This document shows, in pieces, positions 1 to 5,345 of a stretch of 5,701 nucleotides of DNA (the first letter of the stretch is position 1; the number at the start of each line of letters is the position of its first letter). Location of the stretch: NCBI GenBank assembly GCA_964430375.1, contig CAYSEZ010000068.1:1-5701 (forward strand), given 5' to 3'. Position numbers and translations under genes: made by a program. The stretch is from HGM10836 sp964430375. GTDB lineage: Bacteria; Bacillota_I; Bacilli_A; RF39; UBA660. The notes beneath the pieces were generated by a model. That model was not told where the DNA came from, made no database searches, and saw nothing but the letters and a program-made list of their open reading frames with translations.

Positions 1-26
1 TAAAAAAATAACAAAATAAAATAATT

Positions 27-57
27 AAAATAATAGTCTTTAAGATTATTATTTTTT
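27..57 (+). terminator. AT-rich palindrome, likely terminator of an unseen upstream gene
   Basis: The arms AATAATAGTC (29-38) and GATTATTATT (44-53) pair fully apart from one G.U, around a TTTAA loop. Two more A-T pairs can be added outside (27-28 with 54-55), and the T-run 52-57 follows the stem. An A-rich stretch precedes it, so it could also work on the opposite strand. The stem has only two G/C-containing Watson-Crick or wobble positions, so it would be a weak terminator. Because the palindrome overlaps the candidate -35 of the next gene, an operator role is an alternative. Confidence 0.38.
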
Positions 58-67
58 ATTATATAAT
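40..67 (+). promoter_or_regulatory. Candidate sigma-A promoter for the LiaF-like gene
   Basis: A perfect TATAAT lies at 62-67, with TTAAGA (4 of 6 match to TTGACA) at 40-45 and a 16-base spacer. Transcription would start near 73-75, giving an unusually short leader that begins at or inside the ribosome binding site. TATTAT at 57-62 is an alternative -10 that would give a slightly longer leader. In such AT-rich DNA, chance matches are common, so the call rests mainly on position. Confidence 0.4.
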
Positions 68-73
68 ATAGAT

Positions 74-79
74 GGAGGT
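74..79 (+). promoter_or_regulatory. Ribosome binding site fixing the start of the LiaF-like gene
   Basis: GGAGGT lies four bases upstream of the ATG at 84. An in-frame ATG at 72 sits immediately before this site and has no binding site of its own, so 84 is preferred. Confidence 0.75.
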
Positions 80-83
80 AGTT

Positions 84-770
84 ATGAAGAAAAATAATAT
101 TATATGGGGATTGGTTTTAATAATAATAGGTATCCTAATTGGAGTAAAATCATTTTTAAACATTAATTTATTATTTGATGGTTGGTGGTCATTAATTATA
201 ATTATTCCATGTTTTATAGGACTATTAACTGATAATGATAAAACAGGAAGTATTATAGGTATTATAATTGGAGTTTTCCTTTTACTAGTAGCACAAGATA
301 TTTTATCATATGATTTAATATGGAAATTAGCATTACCTATTATATTGATAATATTTGGTATATCTATATTATTTAAAAAAGAAACAAAAGAAGAAAACAA
401 TGAAAAATTAAAACAGATAAACGAGAAAGAAAACAAAGAGTTTTTTGCAGCTTTCTCAGGACAAAATATAGAATATGACAAAAAAGAATTTCTTGGCGCA
501 GATTTAACTAGTATATTCGGAGGAATTAAATTAGATTTAAGTAATTCCATAATAAAAGAAGATGTAAAAATTAATGCTGGTGCAATATTCGGAGGAATAG
601 ATATAAAAGTACCAGAAAATGTTAATATTTCAGTAGATTCATTACCTGTTTTCGGAGGAGTAACTAATAAAATAAAAAATAAAGAAGAACAAAAATACAC
701 AATTTATATCGAAGCAACTGCACTTTTCGGAGGTATAAAAATATATGACAAAGATACAAAAGACGATTAA
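84..770 (+). CDS. LiaI/LiaF-type membrane protein with LiaF-like C-terminal domain
   Basis: This 228-residue protein probably senses or modulates cell-envelope stress at the cytoplasmic membrane. Four hydrophobic segments (about residues 6-24, 33-49, 54-73 and 79-97), with WW at 34-35, match the LiaI-LiaF-like transmembrane region. A charged linker (98-119) leads to a beta-rich C-terminal domain carrying four FGG motifs (F145, F169, F190, F215) spaced 21-25 residues apart. That is the hallmark of the LiaF C-terminal (cell-wall-active antibiotic response) family. In Bacillus subtilis LiaF, of similar length (about 240 residues), restrains the LiaRS two-component system. No liaR or liaS is visible here, so orthology is not shown and no symbol is given. 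The ATG at 84 is chosen over 72 because of the GGAGGT at 74-79. The 3' end overlaps the next gene by 26 bases, indicating co-expression. Confidence 0.85.
   Translation: MKKNNIIWGLVLIIIGILIGVKSFLNINLLFDGWWSLIIIIPCFIGLLTDNDKTGSIIGIIIGVFLLLVAQDILSYDLIWKLALPIILIIFGISILFKKETKEENNEKLKQINEKENKEFFAAFSGQNIEYDKKEFLGADLTSIFGGIKLDLSNSIIKEDVKINAGAIFGGIDIKVPENVNISVDSLPVFGGVTNKIKNKEEQKYTIYIEATALFGGIKIYDKDTKDD
729..734 (+). promoter_or_regulatory. Ribosome binding site embedded in the LiaF-like gene
   Basis: GGAGGT, ten bases before the ATG at 745, is the only good binding site for the DUF4097 gene. It also encodes the Gly-Gly of the fourth FGG motif of the preceding protein. The sequence therefore serves both a protein motif and initiation of the next gene, and suggests translational coupling. 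Confidence 0.65.
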
Positions 771-1542
771 ATACTTAGCTATTATATTTGCATTTGGTTT
801 AATTATTGCTATATTTTCTGGATTAATAAATGGAATATTTTCTATACTTAATATATTTTATGATGAAGAAGGAACTAATATCTATGAAGAAATAAAATTA
901 TCTGATAATATATCTTCTTTAGATATTGATTTAAATATAACTAATTTAGATATAAGAAGTTCTAATAGTTTTAAAATATTAAATGAAAGTAGTGATGTAA
1001 TCTATAAAATAGAGGGTTCTACTTTAGTAGTAAAAGAAAAAAATAAATTATTTCATAATAAAAAAGTTAATAAAATAACTATTTATATAGATGATAAAAC
1101 ATTTAATAACGTAGATATAGATCTAGGCACAGGAAGATATAACATAGAAAATTTAAAAACTAATAATTTATCTTTAGAATTAGATGCAGGTAAAATAGTA
1201 TTAAATAATGTATCAGTTAACACTACTACAGATATCGAAGTAGATGCTGGATCTTTAAATATTAATGATTCTTTATTTAATAATTTATCTTTAGAGTTAG
1301 ATGCAGGTTCTATCTATATGAATTCAATATTAAAAGGAACTAATATAATAGACTTAGGAGTAGGAAAAATTGAACTTAATTTATTAGATAGTTTAGATAA
1401 TTATACATTTAAATTTGATAAAGATATAACACAAGGAACAATAAATGGTAATGATATAACTAATAAAACATATGGCAATGGAATTTCATATATAGAAATT
1501 AAAAATTCATTAGGTAATATTGATATAAATACATTAAAATAG
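745..1542 (+). CDS. Membrane-anchored DUF4097 (Toastrack-type) beta-repeat protein
   Basis: The protein has 265 residues. A short basic N-terminus (K3, K6, K9) is followed by a hydrophobic segment at about 11-37, most likely an uncleaved membrane anchor. The rest is a polar, Asn/Asp/Ile/Leu-rich beta domain. Its core is a run of regular rungs with a D/E-x-D/G-x-G signature: DLGTG 126-130, ELDAG 145-149, EVDAG 165-169, ELDAG 184-188 and DLGVG 203-207, at 19-20 residue steps. This is the DUF4097 pattern, often auto-named putative adhesin. Comparative studies group DUF4097 with the LiaF C-terminal domain as Toastrack domains of Psp/Lia envelope-stress systems, which fits its upstream partner. 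No other in-frame ATG occurs until residue 192, so the start inside the preceding gene is well supported. Its molecular function is unknown; adhesion is not supported by anything seen here. Confidence 0.8.
   Translation: MTKIQKTIKYLAIIFAFGLIIAIFSGLINGIFSILNIFYDEEGTNIYEEIKLSDNISSLDIDLNITNLDIRSSNSFKILNESSDVIYKIEGSTLVVKEKNKLFHNKKVNKITIYIDDKTFNNVDIDLGTGRYNIENLKTNNLSLELDAGKIVLNNVSVNTTTDIEVDAGSLNINDSLFNNLSLELDAGSIYMNSILKGTNIIDLGVGKIELNLLDSLDNYTFKFDKDITQGTINGNDITNKTYGNGISYIEIKNSLGNIDINTLK
1161..1308 (+). repeat. Direct repeat inside the DUF4097 gene (1161-1191 and 1278-1308)
   Basis: Two 31-base copies differ at a single position (an A/G change in a Glu codon) and lie 117 bases apart, that is 39 codons or two beta rungs. 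Both encode the same NNLSLELDAG stretch (residues 140-149 and 179-188). The near identity at the DNA level suggests a fairly recent in-frame duplication of a two-rung unit. Confidence 0.75.
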
Positions 1543-1582
1543 GTTAATATTTACTAAAAATTAATAAAATATACAAAAAAAA

Positions 1583-1611
1583 CTTTTATTTTTTAATATT
1601 TATGATATAAT
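1583..1611 (+). promoter_or_regulatory. Extended -10 promoter of the rimP-nusA-infB operon
   Basis: TATAAT at 1606-1611 is preceded by TG at 1603-1604, giving the extended -10 form TGnTATAAT. The -35 region at 17-base spacing (CTTTTA, 1583-1588) is a poor match, which the extended -10 can compensate for. The A/T-tract region 1575-1600 could act as an UP-like element. The predicted start near 1618 gives a leader of about 44 bases. Confidence 0.65.
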
Positions 1612-1624
1612 ACTTATGACAACG

Positions 1625-1645
1625 AAGTGGGATAACCCACTTTTT
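1625..1645 (+). terminator. Leader hairpin, attenuator-like intrinsic terminator before rimP
   Basis: AAGTGGG (1625-1631) and CCCACTT (1636-1642) form a perfect 7-bp stem with an ATAA loop, and a run of five Ts spans 1641-1645. The hairpin starts about seven bases after the predicted transcription start and ends before the rimP ribosome binding site, so every operon transcript contains it. The short T-run suggests partial rather than full termination. From memory, similar GTGGG/CCCAC hairpins precede rimP-nusA operons in other Firmicutes, and in Bacillus subtilis NusA-dependent termination in the leader feeds back on nusA. It could also stop readthrough from the DUF4097 gene, which has no other convincing terminator. 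Confidence 0.65.
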
Positions 1646-1650
1646 ATATT

Positions 1651-1657
1651 AAGGAGG
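1651..1657 (+). promoter_or_regulatory. Strong ribosome binding site of rimP
   Basis: AAGGAGG is a full match to the anti-Shine-Dalgarno sequence and lies four bases from the ATG at 1662. The hairpin ends at 1642, so the site remains free when the hairpin forms. Confidence 0.8.
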
Positions 1658-1661
1658 AGTT

Positions 1662-1892
1662 ATGGAAAATATTAAAAAAGTAATAGAAGAACCACTTAAA
1701 AATATTAATTTATATGTAGATAGTATAGAATATAAAAACAAAACATTAAATATAATATTAGATAGTGAAGAAGTAATTGATGTAAATAAAATAGTCGAAG
1801 CATCTAAACTAATATCAGATATATTAGATAAACATGATTTTATTAAAGAAAGTTATATGTTAGATGTATCTAGTAAAGAAAAAGGAGAGTAG
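1662..1892 (+). CDS. rimP: RimP-like protein, N-terminal domain only
   Basis: This 76-residue protein matches the N-terminal half of the 30S ribosome maturation factor RimP, which is usually about 150 residues. Family-like stretches are the opening helix, the SIEYKNKTLNIILDSEE strand region (21-37), the VNKIVEASKLISDILD helix (41-56) and the SYMLDVSS strand (64-71). In typical RimP the last is followed by PG and then an SH3-like C-terminal domain. Here the protein ends five residues later, and those residues (KEKGE) are encoded by the nusA ribosome binding site itself. The nusA start lies four bases after the stop, so no room remains for the missing domain in any frame. First-gene position before nusA supports the identity. 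Whether a single-domain form still helps 30S assembly, or is a remnant, cannot be told from sequence; the intact frame and strong ribosome binding site argue that it is translated. Confidence 0.75.
   Translation: MENIKKVIEEPLKNINLYVDSIEYKNKTLNIILDSEEVIDVNKIVEASKLISDILDKHDFIKESYMLDVSSKEKGE
1881..1889 (+). promoter_or_regulatory. Ribosome binding site fixing the nusA start
   Basis: AAAGGAGAG overlaps the last codons of rimP and lies 7-9 bases before the ATG at 1897. It rules out the in-frame ATG at 1864, which would add eleven residues foreign to NusA and would overlap rimP. Confidence 0.8.
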
Positions 1893-1896
1893 TAAA

Positions 1897-2967
1897 ATGA
1901 ATGAAAAAGAATTTTTAAAGGCAGTAGACCTTTTAGAAAAAGAAAAACATATTGATAGAGATATTATTTTTGAAGCAATGGAACAAGGACTTTTATCAGC
2001 TTATAAAAAGAATTTTAATTCTAAAACAAATTGTAAAGTTTTAATTAATAGAGAAACTGGTAAAATAAGTATCTATTCTTATAGAACTGTAGTAGAAGAA
2101 GTAGAAGATCCTGAAATAGAAATATCTCTAGAAGACGCTAGAAAAATTGATAAAACTATTGATTTAGAAGGTACAATAGATGAAGAAGTAACTCCAAAAG
2201 ATTTTGGTAGAGTAGCAGCATCTACTGCTAAACAAGTTGTTGTACAAAAAATAAGAGAAGCAGAAAGAAATAGTATTATTAATGAATTTCAAGGTAAAGA
2301 AGGAGAACTTGTTAATGGATTAGTCTCTCTTGAAGATGAAAAAAATTATTATATTGATTTAGGTAGAACTAATGGTATACTTCCTAAATCAGAACTAATA
2401 GGTAATGAAAAAATAGAAATGGGTTCTACTATAAAAGCATATGTTACTAAAGTAGATTCAAATTCTAAAGGTACAATTATATTATTATCTAGAACTCACT
2501 ATAACTTTGTTAAAAGATTATTTGAACTTGAAGTACCAGAATTATCTGATGGGTCTATTATGATTTATCAAGTAGCAAGAGATCCAGGATTACGTTCTAA
2601 AGTTGCAGTTTACTCTGAATACGCTAATATTGATCCAATTGGATGTTGTATCGGAGAAAAAGGTAATAGAATAGCTAGAATTATTAAAGAACTAGCAGGA
2701 GAAAAATTAGATATAGTTAAATATGATGATGATAAAGAAACATTTATTAAAAATGCACTAGCACCTGCGAAAAATGTTAAAGTATTTATTCTAGATCAGA
2801 CTAAAAAAGAAGCTTTAGCAATCGCAGATGGAGATGATTTTTCACTAGCACTTGGTAAAAAAGGACAAAATGTTCGTTTAGCAAGTAAATTAACTAGATT
2901 TAAAATAGATGTAAAAACTACAGAGCAAGCTCGTGAAATGGGTATAAATATTAAAGTAGGTGAATAA
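1897..2967 (+). CDS. nusA: Transcription termination/antitermination factor NusA
   Basis: NusA (356 residues) binds RNA polymerase and nascent RNA, promoting pausing, intrinsic termination and antitermination. Domains in order: an N-terminal RNA-polymerase-binding domain (about 1-125, with VTPKDFGRVAASTAKQVV near 98-115), an S1 domain (about 134-200, ending in LLSRTH), then KH1 (about 205-280; IDPIGCCIGEKG with the GEKG loop at 253-256) and KH2 (about 285-350; SLALGKKGQNVRLA with the GKKG loop at 320-323). It stops soon after AREMGI (345-350) and lacks the acidic tail found in B. subtilis NusA (371 residues). It is therefore the short Gram-positive form, without the acidic repeat domains of the E. 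coli protein. It lies four bases after rimP and one base before ylxR. As the likely effector at the leader hairpin (1625-1645), it may regulate its own operon; that is inference. Confidence 0.97.
   Translation: MNEKEFLKAVDLLEKEKHIDRDIIFEAMEQGLLSAYKKNFNSKTNCKVLINRETGKISIYSYRTVVEEVEDPEIEISLEDARKIDKTIDLEGTIDEEVTPKDFGRVAASTAKQVVVQKIREAERNSIINEFQGKEGELVNGLVSLEDEKNYYIDLGRTNGILPKSELIGNEKIEMGSTIKAYVTKVDSNSKGTIILLSRTHYNFVKRLFELEVPELSDGSIMIYQVARDPGLRSKVAVYSEYANIDPIGCCIGEKGNRIARIIKELAGEKLDIVKYDDDKETFIKNALAPAKNVKVFILDQTKKEALAIADGDDFSLALGKKGQNVRLASKLTRFKIDVKTTEQAREMGINIKVGE
2958..2963 (+). promoter_or_regulatory. Ribosome binding site fixing the ylxR start
   Basis: AGGTGA lies five bases before the ATG at 2969 and inside the last nusA codons. 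An in-frame GTG at 2960 falls within this site and so is not a plausible start. Confidence 0.7.
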
Positions 2968-2968
2968 A

Positions 2969-3226
2969 ATGAAACAAAAAAAAATACCTACCAGATCGTG
3001 TGTAGTAACTCGTGAAAAATACCCTAAACAAGAACTAATTAGAGTAGTTAGAACTCCAGAAAATGAAGTTAAAATAGATTTAACTGGTAAATTAAATGGA
3101 AGAGGAGCCTATCTTAAAAAAGATAAAGATGTAATAGAAAAAGCAAAAAATACTAAAGTTTTAGATAGACACCTAGAAGTTAAAGTAGAAAGTAGTATTT
3201 ATGAAGAGTTACTAAAATTAATATAA
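2969..3226 (+). CDS. ylxR: RNase P modulator RnpM (YlxR family, DUF448)
   Basis: This 85-residue basic protein belongs to the YlxR/DUF448 family of small nucleic-acid-binding proteins. B. subtilis YlxR has been renamed RnpM after reports that it binds the RNase P RNA and modulates tRNA precursor processing. Family features seen are the R-x-C-VVTRE segment (9-15), the ELIRVVR stretch (22-28), the DLTGKLNGRGAYL core (37-49, including the GRGAYL signature 44-49) and a lysine-rich C-terminal helix. The length is typical. The ATG at 2969 is chosen because AGGTGA sits five bases upstream; only one base separates it from the nusA stop, so translation is probably coupled. In Bacillus the next gene is ylxQ (L7Ae-like); here infB follows after 19 bases, so ylxQ is absent. 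Confidence 0.93.
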   Translation: MKQKKIPTRSCVVTREKYPKQELIRVVRTPENEVKIDLTGKLNGRGAYLKKDKDVIEKAKNTKVLDRHLEVKVESSIYEELLKLI

Positions 3227-3233
3227 AAATAAG

Positions 3234-3240
3234 AGGTGAT
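3234..3240 (+). promoter_or_regulatory. Ribosome binding site of infB
   Basis: AGGTGAT lies five bases before the ATG at 3246 and eight bases before a second, adjacent ATG at 3249. Either could be used; the difference is one methionine. Confidence 0.7.
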
Positions 3241-3245
3241 AAAAA

Positions 3246-5345
3246 ATGATGACAGTTTATGAATATGCATTAGATGTAAATAAAAAACCTGAAGAAATAT
3301 TAAAATTATGTAAAGAATTAAATATAAAAGCAAGTAGTAAAGAAGATAATTTAACTGAAGATGATATAATAGAACTTGATAATAATTTAACTTTTGATGA
3401 AGAAGAAATAGAAGAACCTGAAGAAATAGATGATGAACAATTAGAAAAAGATCTTAGAATAGAAATAAAAGAAGAAGATAAAGCAAGTAAAAAAATGAAA
3501 AAAATGGTTACTACTAATAAAAATGATAATAGTAAGTATTTAAAAGAAAAGAAAAATGCTTATAAAAATAAAGAAAAATTAGCTAAAAATGCAAATGATG
3601 AAAGCAATGTAATTTTATATAAAGAAGGAATGACAGTTAAAGATTTAGCAAATTTACTTGATGTAAATCCTACTTTATTAGTTAAAAAATTATTTGATTT
3701 AGGAGTTATGGCTAACTTAAACCAAAGCATTGATTTTTCTACTTGTGAAATTATAGTACTTGATTATGATAAAGTATTAAAAAAAGAAGAAACTAGAGAT
3801 ATAGTAAACTTTGAAGAATATGAAATAATTGATAAAGAAGAAGATTTAGTAGAAAGACCTCCAGTAGTTACTATTATGGGTCACGTAGATCACGGTAAAA
3901 CTTCTTTACTTGATGCAATTAGAGAAACTAATGTAGTAAGTAGTGAAGCAGGAGGTATAACACAAGCAATTGGTGCTTATCAAGTTAAAATACATGATAG
4001 ATTAATTACATTTATTGATACTCCAGGACATGAAGCATTTACTAAAATGCGTGCTAGAGGAGCAGAAGTTACTGATATAGTAGTAATTGTAGTATCTGCA
4101 GTAGATGGAATTAAACCTCAAACAGTCGAAGCAATAGATCACGCTAAAGCTGCTAAAGTACCAATAATTATTGCTATTAATAAAATGGATTTACCAGAAG
4201 CAAACCCTGATAGAGTACTTGAAGAATTAACAGGTTATGGTCTTACTCCTGAAGCTTGGGGTGGAGATACTTTAGTTAATAAAATAAGTGCTAAAACAAA
4301 AATGGGTATTGAACAACTACTAGAAAATATTCTATTAGTCGCAGATATGAACGAATTAAAAGCAAATCCTAATAGATATGCAACAGGTTCTGTTATTGAA
4401 TCAAAACTTGATAAAAACATAGGTAGCATAACTTCACTTTTAATTCAAAACGGAACGCTTCGTCTAGGAGACCCTATAGTAGTAGGTAACATTTATGGAA
4501 AAGTTAGAACCCTAAAAAATGATAAAGGAGAAAACATAGTAAGTGCCTCTCCTAGTACACCTGTATCTATAACAGGTTTAAATGATGTACCTGTCGCTGG
4601 AGATCGCTTTATGGCTTTTGAAACAGAAAAAGAAGCAAGACATATTGCCAATACAAGAGCCTTAAGAAGTAAAGAAGAAAACACTAATCGTTCTGGTATG
4701 ACAATTGAAGATTTATTTAACAAAGTACAAAGTGGTACTAATAACATCGGAGTAGTCTTAAAAACAGATGTAAAAGGTAGTGAAGAAGCTATTAAACAAT
4801 CATTATCTAAAATAAATGTTGATGGTGTAAAAGTAGATGTTATAAGATCAGGTGTTGGTACTATTACTGATAGTGATATATCCCTTGCAGAAGCATCAAA
4901 TGCTATTATAATTGGTTTTAATGTAAGACCTGGTAATAAAATAATAGAAAATGCAAAAAATAGAGGAGTTGATATAAGACTTCATAATATAATATATAAA
5001 ATAATTGAAGAACTAGAAGACGCAATAAAAGGTATGTTAGACCCTGAATATGAAGAAAAAGTAACAGGTACCGCAGAAATAAGAGCACTATTTAAGTTCT
5101 CAAAAGTAGGACTAATCGCTGGTTGTATGGTATTAGATGGAACAATTAAAAATGATTCAAAAGCAAGACTAATAAGAGATGGAATAGTTATCTATGATGG
5201 TAAAATTGCATCACTTCAAAGAGGTAAAGACAAAGTAAATGAAGTAAAAAAAGGTATAGAATGTGGTATTACTTTAGATAATTATAGTGATATAAAAGAA
5301 AAAGATATAATAGAAACATATGCGGAAGTGGTGATTAAAAAATGA
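3246..5345 (+). CDS. infB: Translation initiation factor IF-2
   Basis: IF2 is the GTPase that places initiator tRNA on the 30S subunit and promotes 50S joining. At 699 residues it is close to the Bacillus protein (about 716). It has two IF2_N-type helical modules: residues 2-45, starting TVYEYALDVNKKPEEI, and 129-172, starting MTVKDLANLLDVNP. Between them is a linker that is first acidic (51-79), then lysine-rich (82-115). The G domain shows all motifs: G1 GHVDHGKT 212-219, G2 GGIT 236-239, G3 DTPGH 258-262, G4 NKMD 312-315 and G5 SAK 348-350. The following beta-barrel and C-terminal domains are full length, with the FNVRPG segment after the G domain half and a RGKDKVNEVKKGIECGI stretch near the end. 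The gene ends in TGA, which overlaps the rbfA ATG (ATGA). Five Trp-coding TGG codons elsewhere support TGA as a true stop. Confidence 0.98.
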   Translation: MMTVYEYALDVNKKPEEILKLCKELNIKASSKEDNLTEDDIIELDNNLTFDEEEIEEPEEIDDEQLEKDLRIEIKEEDKASKKMKKMVTTNKNDNSKYLKEKKNAYKNKEKLAKNANDESNVILYKEGMTVKDLANLLDVNPTLLVKKLFDLGVMANLNQSIDFSTCEIIVLDYDKVLKKEETRDIVNFEEYEIIDKEEDLVERPPVVTIMGHVDHGKTSLLDAIRETNVVSSEAGGITQAIGAYQVKIHDRLITFIDTPGHEAFTKMRARGAEVTDIVVIVVSAVDGIKPQTVEAIDHAKAAKVPIIIAINKMDLPEANPDRVLEELTGYGLTPEAWGGDTLVNKISAKTKMGIEQLLENILLVADMNELKANPNRYATGSVIESKLDKNIGSITSLLIQNGTLRLGDPIVVGNIYGKVRTLKNDKGENIVSASPSTPVSITGLNDVPVAGDRFMAFETEKEARHIANTRALRSKEENTNRSGMTIEDLFNKVQSGTNNIGVVLKTDVKGSEEAIKQSLSKINVDGVKVDVIRSGVGTITDSDISLAEASNAIIIGFNVRPGNKIIENAKNRGVDIRLHNIIYKIIEELEDAIKGMLDPEYEEKVTGTAEIRALFKFSKVGLIAGCMVLDGTIKNDSKARLIRDGIVIYDGKIASLQRGKDKVNEVKKGIECGITLDNYSDIKEKDIIETYAEVVIKK
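5330..5335 (+). promoter_or_regulatory. Ribosome binding site of rbfA inside infB
   Basis: GGTGAT lies six bases before the rbfA ATG at 5342, within the codons for the last residues of IF2 (VVIKK). The modest strength of the site together with the ATGA overlap suggests translational coupling. Confidence 0.6.

Noticed and set aside
59..700. Long reverse-strand open frame opposite the LiaF-like gene
   Set aside because: Its composition (runs of I, N, S, F) is what AT-rich antisense DNA gives. It lacks a recognisable family and lies wholly across a well-supported membrane protein gene and its promoter.
745..1542. Naming the DUF4097 protein an adhesin
   Set aside because: The label is inherited from automatic annotation; no cell-wall anchor motif, signal-peptidase site or ligand-binding feature is visible.
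1543..1600. Terminator for the DUF4097 gene in the A/T tracts after its stop
   Set aside because: Only all-A/T partial pairings can be drawn (for example A-run 1575-1582 with T-run 1589-1594), with no stable stem; it is indistinguishable from background.
1864..1896. Earlier in-frame ATG for nusA
   Set aside because: It would add eleven residues not found in NusA and overlap rimP, and the AAAGGAGAG site at 1881-1889 is spaced for the ATG at 1897.
1840..1960. A frameshift hiding the missing RimP C-terminal domain
   Set aside because: The nusA start and conserved N-terminus begin within four bases of the rimP stop, so there is no DNA left to encode another 70-80 residues.
4235..4747. Two short reverse-strand open frames opposite infB (4235-4429 and 4493-4747)
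   Set aside because: Both lie inside the conserved IF2 coding region and show no family resemblance or start signal; they are antisense shadows.
5306..5311. TATAAT near the end of infB as an internal promoter for rbfA
   Set aside because: It has no convincing -35, lies in AT-rich coding sequence where such matches are frequent, and rbfA is already coupled to infB by overlap.
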